NCBI GenBank assembly: GCA_004297545.1
Contig: SCTB01000009.1
Location: 1-48,442, forward strand
DNA: 48,442 nucleotides
Direction: 5' to 3'
From: Alphaproteobacteria bacterium
GTDB taxonomy: Bacteria; Pseudomonadota; Alphaproteobacteria; Micavibrionales; UBA2020
In this document: piece by piece, positions 15,655-27,700 of the stretch
Layout of the letters: each line of letters starts with the position of its first letter
Numbering within the stretch: the stretch's first letter is position 1
The notes under the pieces: generated by a model
Database searches by the model: none
Told to the model about the DNA's origin: nothing
What the model saw: the letters and a program-made list of their open reading frames with translations, nothing else
Program-made: the position numbers and the translations under genes

Positions 15655-18600
15655 CTAAAACCTGAATCTCGCGCGCAGGTTTCCCGTCTGCGACAGGTCT
15701 CCCGCCCGCGCATCGACGTCATACCCGGCCTGTATATTCAGATCCGACGCAGTCGCATAGCCAAATCCGATACCAAAGCTCAGGCGGTCCCGGCTGGGCG
15801 ATGTTCCTTCAGTTGTAAAGGCGTTCCCGCCCGCGGCGAAAGTAGAGGATGCCCTGATATTGTCACCCAAAAGGTCGCGGCGGTAGCCTGCACGGAAACC
15901 GGGCGTGAACCGGGATCCCTCGCCAACCGCGTAAGTCCACGACGTTTTGAAACCGGCGCTGACGCCCAAGGTGTCGAATTTGCTCTGCCTGACTGTCAGA
16001 CTCGCGTCGCCTGCGCCTGTTTCGGTGTAATCGTCGGGAACATAATGCATCCAGTCGAGTGACAGACTGGGGGTCATAAAGGCATTGGCAAAGTGATAGC
16101 GGCGCCCGGCCTCCAGCCGCACGACATATTCATCGGCTCCGAATCTCGCCTGCGCTGTGGGGCCGCCAGCACCCCCAACATCATGTCTTTCAGTCTCAGT
16201 ATCGCTATAGGCATAGGCCGCCATGCCCCGGAGATAGTGTCCGCCGCCTAATTCGCGGTCGCCATAAAACGTCACTTGATAATCAGCTTTACCATTATCG
16301 TTCGCCTTGCCGTTCGACACGTTGACGCCGATAACCGCGTCATTCATCAGCTTGGCTTGGTATCCGAACGACGATATGCCCGCTGAGCTTTCGGAATAGC
16401 TCTGAACCGGGTTCTGATCGCCACCGTTCCAGAAGGAATCGATGTGATCTCCGGCAATGTCGAAGGCATGGTCAGAAAAATCCTGCGCCGCCATCTGAGG
16501 ATGGCCGTCAATAACCGGCGCGAGCGAACTGAAAGCTGCGTTCAATTGCCGCTGCGTTGATGAATTATTGACGTTATCAATGGCGTTCTGCAGCACAGCG
16601 CCGTCACTGCCGGCAGTCCGCTGAAGCGCCGTCAAGGTCAGTTGCTGACTGCTGGTCAGGGCGCTTGCCTGCGTTACAAAGAAAAACAGGTCGGTGTCAT
16701 CCGTGGGGGCAGCGGCAGCCGTTCCATCCGCCATCGTAAAGGCCCATAGTAAAGAATTGTCGGTAATTGCGGTCTTAACTCCGCCCGGGCCTCCGATGAT
16801 TGTTGCGGTGCCATCGCCGACTTTTAGTTCTTCCCCATCCGCCAGGACAGCACCGGCGCCCACGCCTGCTTGTACGGTCAATCCTGTCATATCTATCGCA
16901 CCAATGGTAACAGTCAGCTTACCGTAGTCGGTCACGCTGTTAATGCCAAACTTCAGGGTCGCCCCGGTACTTGTGGGCATATGATCAAGAGTTACCTGGT
17001 TTGTGGCGGAAATTGTAAGGGACTTCCCCGATGAAATCCCCAGACTGGAGACATTGAAACTGCCTTCCGTTGCAAAGTTGCCGCCGATGGTGACAAGTGA
17101 AAATCCGTTAGACGGGGTATCATCTTCAACGTCGCCTATAATTCTTCCGCCATTTATGAGGATCGGGGTAGAAAACCCCAGACCAGACATATTAATGGCA
17201 GTGCCGCCAATTCCCTCGATAAGACCGCCGGCTTCAATTGTAATACCGCCGGAAACACCGCCCCCTGCAATGTGAATGCCCCGATTCCCGGTTATCGTAC
17301 CGTGGTTTTCTATCCCTCCGCTGATATCGCCATTGGATACACCGATCCCAACGCCCCCCGAAATGACACCTCCCGCCCGGTTGATAATGCCGCCGGAAAT
17401 ATCCCCTCCCGCGGAATCGATGCCATTCAATCCGCCATAAATCGTGCCGCTGTTATCGATGCCGCCCGACAGGAGCCCCCCCTGCTCGTGAACTCCTGCC
17501 CAAACAGACCCGCTAATGACGCCTCCTGAACGATTGACGATTCCTCCTGACAAACCACTCGTTAATATGTCAATACCGTTATTGTGGCCTAAAATTTGTC
17601 CCGAGTTGTCGATAACTCCCGATATATCGCTACCTGACCCCAAAAGGATCGCATCTCCATTATTCGCCTCAACTACGCCTCCGGCTTTATTCACGATGCC
17701 GCCAGAAATATTACTGCTCTGCAAGTATATCCCTGCACTGAACCCGAGAATTGTCCCGCTGTTAATGATCCCTCCCGAAATATCGCTCCCGAGACGCAAT
17801 TGGAATGCTGTGCCGCTGCCGGAAACTACGCCGGCGCCATTAATCAATCCTCCCGCGGCGTTTTCGACCCCGCCAGAAATGTCGCTGCCCAGCGCAAGAT
17901 AAATCCCGCGACCGCCCGTTAGCGCGCCAGCATTAAAGAGCCCACCGCTGATATCGCTGGAAATCAGGACAACCGCAGAAGAGTCCGCATTCATCGTACC
18001 ACGATTTATGATGCCGCCGCTGACATCGCTGCTGCCTCTGATTGCAATTGCGATACTGCCTACATCAATCGTGCCATGTGCGCTATTCACGATGCCGCCC
18101 GATACATCGCCCGTCCTGTATATGGTGATACCCTCGTATCCTGAAATCAGCCCGTTATTAACGATGCCGCCGGAAACATCGCTTCCCAGACCCGGCGAAA
18201 GAGAGCTGACGCCAATGGCAAGGGTGCCACTAATCGTTCCACCGCCCCGGTTCGTAATGCCGCCCGCAACATCGCTTCCGGAGAAAACGTGGATGCCAAA
18301 AAGATCGCCAGAAATCAGGCCCCGGTTGTCGATGCCGCCGGATACGCCGCTGAAGCTCCTTATTTGAATGGCATTAACGCCGCTGATGGTACCTGTCGCC
18401 CTATTGGTAATTCCACCAGCCAAATCTGCATGACTAAGCAGCGAGATACCAAAATTTCCGCTGGAAATCAGCCCGCTATTAGTGACCGTCCCGGCAACAA
18501 CATTATTAATAGAGACGGCAGGAGCACTGGAGCTGGAAACCGATATAGATCCAGAATTCTTGACCTTCAGACTATCGCGCGTATTCAGATTGAGAGTGGT

Positions 18601-18726
18601 CGTCAGGGATGGCGGCACTTTATAGGTTGTAGCCACGGCTGGCGTCGGGGCCGCAAGCGCGGCCGTCGCCATGAGGGCCGTGGTATAGAGCAACGCCTGA
18701 CGAAAGGAGACTGAAATTACTGACAT
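15655..18726 (-). CDS. Autotransporter (type Va) with SGGI-repeat beta-helix passenger
   Basis: 1023 aa. The ATG at 18726 gives a good signal peptide (MSVISVSFRQ, hydrophobic run, cleavage near A-V-A-T); a TTG ten codons upstream would disrupt it. The passenger (about 45-520) contains sixteen units of the form (D/N)-(V/I/L)-(S/A)-G-G-I-x-N-x-x, predicted to wind as a right-handed beta-helix. A linker and shoulder (about 520-740) follow. The C-terminal ~280 residues form the translocator beta-barrel (alternating aromatic strands such as Y-Q-V-T-F-Y-G-D, Y-L-R-G-M-A-A-Y-A-Y, ending L-R-A-R-F-R-F with terminal Phe for BAM recognition). No protease triad is seen in the passenger, so an adhesin role is more likely than enzyme. 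It starts 35 nt after the RTX lipase stop and is probably co-transcribed. Confidence 0.88.
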   Translation of the reverse strand: MSVISVSFRQALLYTTALMATAALAAPTPAVATTYKVPPSLTTTLNLNTRDSLKVKNSGSISVSSSSAPAVSINNVVAGTVTNSGLISSGNFGISLLSHADLAGGITNRATGTISGVNAIQIRSFSGVSGGIDNRGLISGDLFGIHVFSGSDVAGGITNRGGGTISGTLAIGVSSLSPGLGSDVSGGIVNNGLISGYEGITIYRTGDVSGGIVNSAHGTIDVGSIAIAIRGSSDVSGGIINRGTMNADSSAVVLISSDISGGLFNAGALTGGRGIYLALGSDISGGVENAAGGLINGAGVVSGSGTAFQLRLGSDISGGIINSGTILGFSAGIYLQSSNISGGIVNKAGGVVEANNGDAILLGSGSDISGVIDNSGQILGHNNGIDILTSGLSGGIVNRSGGVISGSVWAGVHEQGGLLSGGIDNSGTIYGGLNGIDSAGGDISGGIINRAGGVISGGVGIGVSNGDISGGIENHGTITGNRGIHIAGGGVSGGITIEAGGLIEGIGGTAINMSGLGFSTPILINGGRIIGDVEDDTPSNGFSLVTIGGNFATEGSFNVSSLGISSGKSLTISATNQVTLDHMPTSTGATLKFGINSVTDYGKLTVTIGAIDMTGLTVQAGVGAGAVLADGEELKVGDGTATIIGGPGGVKTAITDNSLLWAFTMADGTAAAAPTDDTDLFFFVTQASALTSSQQLTLTALQRTAGSDGAVLQNAIDNVNNSSTQRQLNAAFSSLAPVIDGHPQMAAQDFSDHAFDIAGDHIDSFWNGGDQNPVQSYSESSAGISSFGYQAKLMNDAVIGVNVSNGKANDNGKADYQVTFYGDRELGGGHYLRGMAAYAYSDTETERHDVGGAGGPTAQARFGADEYVVRLEAGRRYHFANAFMTPSLSLDWMHYVPDDYTETGAGDASLTVRQSKFDTLGVSAGFKTSWTYAVGEGSRFTPGFRAGYRRDLLGDNIRASSTFAAGGNAFTTEGTSPSRDRLSFGIGFGYATASDLNIQAGYDVDARAGDLSQTGNLRARFRF
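17220..18450 (-). repeat. Sixteen SGGI beta-helix repeats in two alternating types
   Basis: In the autotransporter passenger, units of ~27 residues (~82 bp) carry S-G-G-I-x-N. 'Long' units (N-x-A-G-G-x-I) and 'short' units (N-x-G-x-I) alternate almost without exception, so the effective unit is a ~165-bp pair. Confidence 0.75.
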
Positions 18727-18761
18727 ATTTATGAATACCCCATGGATCAAAAACAATTAGC

Positions 18762-21700
18762 TTAAGTGACGACCAAATTCCCGTTCACCACCATCGTATC
18801 CACATCCGGCAGGCCCGTCACACCGTTCAGCGTGACGATGTTCGTGAAGCCGAAGCCTGTCCCGGTCCCGTCGCGGTCCACGGCAAGGGTCGTGTTCCCG
18901 GCGCTTTCGGTCAGATGTACGAAGTCGGACAGCGGCATGGTCAGCGGATCATAGGCCGCCAGCAGATCGGAAATATCCAGCCTGTCGCCATCGCCTGTGG
19001 AAAAATCATTGATCTTGTCGACCGAACCATAGGCCGAAGCCGCCTGGAAGGCGAAGGTATCCGCCCCGAGACCGCCCGTGAGCGTATCCGCGCCGCCTTG
19101 GCCGAACATAATGTCGTCACCCACGCCGCCGTCGATGGTGTCGGCCCCGCCATTGCCAAAGACGGTGTCGTTGTTGTCGCCGCCCTGCAGCAGATCGGCA
19201 GCACCGCCGCCGGTCAGCGTGTCGTCTCCGCCGAGCCCGCTGAGGGTATTTGCAGCGCTGTTGCCGGTGATGACGTTGTTCGCGCCGTTGCCGGTGCCGT
19301 CGATCACGCTTGTGCCGGTCAGCGTCAGGTTTTCGAGATTGTCGCCCAGCGTATAGGAAATCGACGTTTTCACGGTGTCGGTTCCCTCACCCGACAGTTC
19401 GGTGATCGTCACCCCCGTATTGCCGATGATATAGGTATCGTCGCCCAGCCCGCCCGCCAGCGTATCCTGCCCGCCGCCGCCGTCAAGCGAGTTGTTGCCG
19501 CTGTTGCCGGTGATCACGTTCTCATCCGCATTGCCGAAGCCCTTGATGTTGCCGATCCCGGTCAGGATAAGATCTTCGAAGCCCGAGCCAAGCGTCCATG
19601 TGGCCGACGACAGCACCGTGTCATGGCCGCCATTGCCGTCATCTTCCGACAAATTTTCAGCCGCGCTGTTGATGATATAGGTATCGTCACCCTTGCCGCC
19701 GAACAGCGTATCCGCGCCACCGCCGCCGTCGAGCGTGTCGTTGCCGTCCAGCGCGTAGATCGTATCGATGCCGGAAGAACCCGTGAGGATGTTGTTCTTG
19801 TTGTTCCCCGTCAGCGTATTGGCAAGCCCGTTGCCGCCGCCGTTGATCTCGCCGTCGCCGACCAGCGTCAGATTCTCCACGCCGCTGCCAAGTGTAAAGC
19901 TCGCGGAAGCAATGACCGTATCGATGCCGCCGGAATCCGTCACGACGTCGCTGGAGTTATCGACGTAATAGGTATCGTTGCCTGCGCCGCCCTTCATGGT
20001 ATCAGCCCCGGTGCCGCCGTCGATGATGTTGTCGCCTGCGTTGCCGAGAATTATGTTATTCGCATCGTTGCCCGTGGCGTCGAAGTTGCCCGTGCCGGTC
20101 AGGGTCAGGTTTTCAAAGGTCGCGCCGAGCACATAGGAGAAGCCGGCCTTGACGGTGTCAATGCCTTCATCAGGGTTTTCGGTGATGCTGTCGCCTGCGT
20201 TGTCGAGGATATAGGTATCGTTGCCAAGCCCGCCCGCCATCGTATCCGCGCCGAGGCCACCGTCGAGGCTGTTGTTCCCGCTGTTGCCGGTAATCATGTT
20301 GTCGAGGGCGTTGCCGGTGCCCCGGATGTTGTTGATGCCGGTCAAGGTAAGGTTTTCAATGTTGGGGGTCAGGGTATAGCTGATGCTGGACAGAACGGTA
20401 TCCGCGCCAGCGTCGAGGTTTTCCGTCACGAGGTCGCCCGTACCGTTCACGACATAGGTATCATTCCCGCTGCCGCCGGAGAGCATGTCGGAGCCCGAGC
20501 CTCCGTCGAGAGTGTCATTTCCGCTGCCGCCGAAGACAGTATCGCTGCCTCCGCTTGCGGTAACAGTGTCATCCCCGCCAAGGGCGAAGACCAGGTTGTT
20601 GGAGCCCGTTCCGGCAAGAACGTCCGCGCCCGATGTTCCAACAATTGCGCCTGCTGGAGCCGTGACGTTGAGCGTGACATTCGCCGTATCCGTCCCGCCG
20701 TGGCCGTCGGAGACGGTATAGGAGAAGCTGTCGGAGCCGAGGAAATCGGCTGGCGGCGTAAAGCTGAAGCTGCCGTTTGCGGCAAGGCCGATGACAAAAC
20801 CGCCCGCCGTCGTGACGGAGGATTCAACAACCTGCAGGGTATCGTTGTCGGGGTCGGTATCAGCGCCGCTGCCGTTGTCAGCAAGCAGGTTGCCTGTGAG
20901 GGCCGTGCCCCAGGCCGCCGTGATCGCATCGTCCTGCGCGACGGGCGGCGTGTTCGCGCCGCCGCCGACGGCGATATTGACGGTGCCCGTGTCCGAACCT
21001 CCGTGCCCGTCAAGCAGCGTATAGTCGAAGCTGTCGGCGCCGGAGAACCCGGTTGCCGGAGTATAGGTGAAGCTGCCGTTCGCAAAAAGCTCAACCGCGC
21101 CGCCGTTGGCGGTGGCGAATGTCGCCGCCGTCACCGAAAGCGTATCTCCATCGACGTCGTTATCCACGCCGCTGCCGTTATCCGCCAGCACGTTGCCGGC
21201 TAGGACGGCCCCGCCATCGACCGAAAAGCCGTCGTCTTTGGCGACAGGCGCATCGTTCACGGGAGCAAGCGTGATATCGACCGTGCCGTTGGCGGAATTG
21301 CCCCAGATGTCCAGCAGGGTGTAGTTGAAGCTGTCTGCGCCGTTGTAGTCGGCGGCGGGCGTATAGGTGAAGCTGCCGTCCGCGGACAGGTTCACCGTGC
21401 CGCCTTGCGCCGTCGCAACAGAACCCGCGGCGACAGAAAGCGCGTCGCCGTCGGGGTCTGAATCAACCCCGCTGCCGTTATTGGCCAGCACGTTGCCGAT
21501 GACCGGCGTATCTTCATTGGTACTGAATGCGTCATGCTGCGCGACGGGCGGCTGGTTGAAGATGAACTGCTCGATCAGCCCTGCGCCGGAGACGTCGTAA
21601 TAGCCGGTAACCGTGATCTGGTCGGTGCCGGCGCCGTAATGGATAATCAGGTCGTTACCGCTCTGGGTATAGGTGACGCTGTCGGAATCCACGCTGCCGT

Positions 21701-24700
21701 CGAATTTGAAGGTGTCATTCCCGCCAGTATCGGAGATAACGTCCTGACCGTCGCCGTCGCGGAACAGGTAGGTGTCATTACCAAGGCCGCCGTTCACCGT
21801 ATCCATGCCTGCCGCGCCGTTCAGCACGTTGTTGCCCGCATTGCCCGTGATGACGTTTCCAAGCGTGTTGCCGGTGCCGTTGATGTTTCCGGTGCCCTGC
21901 AGCAGCAGGTTTTCGACATGGTCCACGAGCGTCAGATTTCCAAAAGCCTGCATCAGATCGATGCCTTCATCCGCACCTTCAATGATGACGTCTGTGGTAT
22001 TAACGCTATAAGTATCGTTGCCGAGGCCGCCGGCCAGAGTGTCGAGGCCGCCATTACCGGCCATCAGGTTATTTCCGCTATTGCCGATGATAATGTTGTT
22101 CAGCGTATTGCCGAGGCCGTTGATATTGAGAGTCCCGGTCAGCGTGAGATTTTCGACGTTGGTGGAAAGGGCATGGCCGCCGCTGGTGCGGATTTCATCT
22201 ATTCCGCCATTCAGGCCCTCGTTTACAACATCGGTTGAACTCTCGCAAATATAAACGTCATTTCCCGCGCCGCCGGTCATGGTGTCAGCGCCGATACCGC
22301 CATCCAGCGTATTGTTCCCGCTGTTGCCGGTGATGATGTTGCCGCTGGCCGAATTGCCGGTGCCATTGATGTCGCCCGTGCCGGTCAGCGTCAGGTTCTC
22401 GACTCCCGAGAACGTGGCAATTGAATATGTCACACTCGAGAAGACCGTATCGATCACGCCGGTTTCGCTCACTTCCGTCACGACATCCAGGGCGTTGTCC
22501 ACGAAATAGGTATCGCTACCCGTGCCGCCGATCATCAAATCGGCCCCTGCGCCGCCGTTCAGGGTGTCGCTGCCGCCGTCGCTGTTCAGCGTATTGGCCG
22601 CGCTGTTGCCGGTCATCACGTTGTTCTGGCTGTTGCCCGTGCCGTTGATGGCGTCGCTGCCGGTAAGCGTCAGGTGCTCGACGTTACCGAACAAGGTGAT
22701 ATCAAAGGTGACGCTGGACAGGACCGTGTCAATTCCTGCGCCGGCGCTTTCATTAACCTGGTCGCCGGCATTATCGACAAAAAAGGTATCATTGCCTGCG
22801 CCGCCGGACATGGCGTCGTTGCCCGCGCCGCCGTCGAGGATGTCATTTCCCGCGCCACCGAACAGGACGTCGTTGTTCGCGCCGCCGTCGAGCGTGTCGT
22901 TGCCCGTGTCTCCGGTGAGCGAGTCGTCGCCGGTCTCGCCGTAAAGACGCCAGCCCACGCCGCCGGTGCTGAAGACGTTCATGATGTCGCCGCCTTCACC
23001 GCCGTAAAGATCAATGGCGACTGTTCCCGAACCGCTGATGCCATCGGAAGCCATGCCGCCGCGGACGGCTTCGACCCCGCTGATGACATCTGTGCCGATG
23101 ACGGTCGAGGACACCTGCGTGGCTGTGACGTTCAGCGCCATCGGGCTTCCGACGCTGGAATAATCCAGAATATCAACGCCCGCGCCGCCGTTTATCGTGT
23201 CGTTGCCGCCGTCGGTTTCATTGACAACGTCATCGCCATCCCCGGCGAAAATCTTGTCGTTCCCCAATCCGCCGGTCAGCGTGTCGAAACCGGCGCCCCC
23301 GGTCAGCGTGTCGTTGCCGCTGTCGCCGAACAAGGCATCGCCCATGTCGCCTGTCGTGAGGATATCGTTGCCGCTGCCGCCATGCAGCACCAGCACGGTC
23401 GTGGCATCGCCCGTTATCGTATCGTTGCCGAAGCCGAAATAGATGTCGTCAATGCCGCTGATCGTGTCATTGCCGGTCTGGGCAGACGAAATGACGCCGC
23501 CTGAAATCGTCGCGACGACGTTTGCGAAGACAGAATTATAATCCAGCGTGTCGAAGCCGGCGCCGCCGTCATACGTATCACTGGTGACATATCCGTTGTC
23601 GTATATATAGTCGTCGCCGGCGCCGCCGAAGAGGGCGTTGGTTGCGTTGCCGCTTCTCAGCACGTCGCCGCCGTCGTTGCCGTACATCGTGCTGTTGCCG
23701 TCGCCGCCGTCAATATAGTCGCCGCTTGCGCTGCCGATATAGGTGTTGTTGCCGGTGCCTCCATAGACAAGGTTGCTCGCGGCCGTATCGAAGATAATGG
23801 TAAGGTCGTCGCCGCCCAGCAGGACGGCGGACAGGCCATCGCTGGTGATGGAACCTGAAAATCCGTCAAAAGTTATGGACGTTACGTCCCCCTCGGAAAC
23901 ATGCATCACCTGAGGAGAGCCGAAGGTCGGCAGCCAGACTTCCCCATAGGAGTTGCCCGTATTGAGCTGCGTGTGGGTGTCGAAAGCTGTATCGGCCGTG
24001 AAGTCGACGAAAACATTGCCGTCGCCGCCGTTGACGACGTCATCCCCCGCATTGGCGCCGATAATGACGAGATTGTCGCCCGTGCCGGTGGAAATGATGT
24101 CGTTCCCCTCGCCGCCGTCCAGCGTGTCATTCCCCGCATTGCCGGTAATGATGTTGTCAAAGGCGTTTCCGATGCCCGTCAGGTCCTGGTCTCCGGTCAG
24201 GGTCAGATTCTCGAGGTTCTCGCCCAGCGTATAAGAAAAGCTCACGGCGACGGTATCACGTCCGGCATCCAGCCCTTCAGTGACCACATCGTCGACGCTG
24301 GAAACGTAATAGACGTCGTTGCCCAAGCCGCCCGCCAGCGAATTTCCCGCGCCGTTGGAGGCGAGAATGTTGTCGTGGTCGTTGCCGGTGCCGGAAAGAA
24401 CCTCGTCGCCGGTCAGGAAGAGGTTCTCGATCACATCGGGCAGGATATAGGAAAAGCCGGTGACGATGGAATCGGTGCCGCCATCCGCGTCTTCCACGAT
24501 GGAATCGCCCGCGTCGTCCACGTAATATCTGTCATTGCCGAGGCCACCGGTCATGGTATCCGCACCTGTGCCGCCGTCCAGATCGTTCGCGCCGCTGTTG
24601 CCCGTCAGCGCGTTGTCGAGCGCGTTGCCGGTCGCGTCGATATCTTCGGTTCCGGTCAGGGTGATGTTCTCGACGTTGTCGTTAAGGGTAAAGGAGGCGC

Positions 24701-27700
24701 TTGCCAGCACGAGGTCGATGCCCGCATCAACGTCCTCGGTAATGAAATCGGTCGCGTTATCGACGAGATAGGTGTCGTCGCCCGCCCCGCCCGCCATCTG
24801 GTCACCGTCAAGACCGCCGTTAAGGATATCATTGCCCGCAAACCCGGTGAGCGAGTCGCTGCCGGAAAGGCCCAGCACGATGTCGTCGCCGGAAGTGCCG
24901 GTCAGCTCATCCGCCGCGTCCGTGCCGATGATCGCACCCGCTTGCGCTGCGATATAGGCGAGGTCGTGCACGGTAGCGTCGTCAAAGGCAACCTGCTCAA
25001 TGGTGCCGCCCGTGCTGAAAAAGAAGCCCTGCACAGTAATGGAATCATCGCCGCTGCCATAGTTGATAGCGAGATCGCCCCCATCGCGCGCGTAGGACAC
25101 CGAAGAAACAGAGACCGTGGCGTCGAATTTGACGGTGTCGAGAGCCCCGCTCAGGTCGATGACAGTATCCTGCCCGTCGCCGTCGGCGAAGTTATACGTG
25201 TCGCTTCCCGTGCCGCCCGTCAGAGTGTCGTCGCCTGCAAGGCCCGTGATGCGGTCGTCGCCGCCCAGCGAATCTATCGTGTCATTCCCGGTCGTGCCGG
25301 AAATAATATCGCCGCCCCAGGTCGCCACGCCTGTCACAAAGGACAAAATGACGCCCGCGTCGTCGATGGTGAAGACGCCCGTGCCCTCATCGCCGCCGAA
25401 ATCGACCACCAGCTGCCCGCCGCCATTGGTAAAGAAGTTCTGCAGGATGATGGGGTCGCCCACATACAAATCGCCATCCACGCGCTGGACGGTGATATCC
25501 TCGGCGGAAGCGCCGGACTTGTGGATAACATCGCCCTCTGCCGGGTTGTAATCGGTGACCATATCGCCGCTGACGACATTGAAGGCATCCGCGCCGGTGC
25601 CGCCCGTCAGGGTATTGGTCCCCGTGCCGCTGTCCAGCGTGTCGTTGCCCGCGCCGCCGGCCAGAATGTCGTCGCCGTCGCCGCCCAAAACAACATCATT
25701 GCCGTCGTTGCCATAGAGCGCGTCGTTGCCGGCCGCACCAATGACGCGGTCATCGCCCGACCCGGCATAAACCGTGTCGCTGCCGGTCTTGCCGGTCAGC
25801 GTGTCGTTGCCGCCATAACCCCAGAGCGTCGTGTCGTAATTACCGGCCGAGGTCAGCGTGTCGTTGCCGAAATGACCGCGGTATTCGTGTTGTACGCCGA
25901 TAACAAGCTCTGTGCTGGTGCCGTCGCCATACCACGACCGGCTGGTCCCGTCCGCAAAGCCGACCGAGAAAGCGGGCCAGGCGGAATCGAAGGGACGCTG
26001 CTCGAGGTCGTTCGTGACGGTGATCTGCCCGAGGCCCGCCACTGTGATGGTGACGTCGAATTCGATCAGCTGTATGCTCCAGTTGCCGCGCTCGGGCGGC
26101 GGGAAGTAGGCATCCCCCGGGAAAGTCACGTCGGAGAAGCTCACCGTGACCATATCGGCCGTAATGCCGTCCCCCATGGTGACGCCGCCAAAGCTGAAAA
26201 GGGAATTGGCCACCGGATCAGGCATGGCCGTTGTCATGGGCCCGTCATTGATGTAACCGGTGACCGTCGAGGAAATATTCACGTTGCCGCCCGTGTAGAC
26301 GACATTCAGGAAACGGGCATCCGGCACGAAGAGGGCATTTTCCTGCACAATGTTCGGGCCACCATTGGGGTCAGGGTTGAAGGTTGTGATAGAATAGGTC
26401 GGGTCATTCGCGAAATGCGTGAAGACGATATCCGCGCCTTGGTTGCCCAGCAGGATTTGGGGCGACAGGTTGAGCGGCAAAATGCCGACCAGGAACGTAT
26501 CGTGGTGGTTGGTGCCGGCGATGCCGGCCTGGAAGTCATTATCTCCGTAGAGCGGTCCCGCGCCGCCCTCGATGCTGTAACTCTTCCCCGCGACCGCGGC
26601 GTTCAGGCTGGAATTCGGCCCGCCCGCATCAGGGAAGTCGATCACAAAAGTCCCCTTCGATCCCGCCGCCGAAAAATCCGCGCCCGAACCGCTCGCGGCG
26701 TAGCTGGGCAGCGTCCAGTTGGCGATGGGGAGAGTGACGCTGGTAAAATCCTTGAACTGATAAAATCCGGTTCCGTCTATGTTATAGACGGTGCCAGTGT
26801 TTTTATTGTATATAACCGGGTCATCGGCTGACAGGAATGCTCTGTCTACCCCGCCGCCGCCAATAAATTTAAGGTCTTCGTCAAGACCGCGGCCATCAAA
26901 GAGGGAAACGAAGTCGTCGCCTTGGGTCAATGTGACTTGCTGGAAGTTTTCCAGCGTGTCGGCACTTACAAGAAGATTTCCATTGTTGTGGACAACTGTC
27001 GTTCCGCCATCCAGTTTGGAATAATCTGCAGCATTGAAGCCACCGCTGCCGTCGTAATTATTTCCATCGCCAAAAGAGTAAAACTTGTCATCACCAGAAC
27101 CGCCAATGAGGTTATAAACGCCCATCACCAAGTCACGTCCAAACTCGCTGTCGAGAGTATTTTCTGGATCGCCCGACGTACCGCGAACATCGGACTTGTC
27201 TACGCTCCACATTTTGACGCCGAAGCCGTCGATGAACTCCGTGACGGTGACCCCACCAAGCAGTTTTCTGTAGTCAACCGTGGCGCTGTCATTGCCGGCG
27301 ATCACATCACTGCCGCCACTGCCATAGACAGTGTCAATTCCATCCTCCGTCAAAATGAGCTCATTGCCTGAAGAACCCGTAATCGTATCATCGCCGTTGC
27401 TGCCGACAAAAAACACCTCATGCGTTAAATCCACATGATGGTCTGCATCGAGCAAGGGAGAGATAACGACGTTACCGCCGACCCCTGTCTGAAAGACAAC
27501 TGATGAGAAAATGCTGGTCGGAGTTAGGAAGGGGCCCGGCCCTTCGTCGGTGCCGCCCCAGAGGGCCTGGGTGCCTTGCGCAATTTGAAACGTATATTGT
27601 GAATCGAGTTCAAGATCCTCAACAATATCCGCACGTGCGACCATTGGTGGAAGTGAACCTGATCCAGTCTTCCAAAGGTCGTCACTAAAGTTGATGGTCA

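Noticed and set aside
18915-21203. 762-codon open frame on the plus strand inside the RTX gene
   Set aside because: It is antisense to RTX repeats; its residues mirror the GC-rich repeat (Ala/Val/Ile/Gly-rich periodic), with no start signal or domain. The same applies to the 976-codon frame at 23901-26831.
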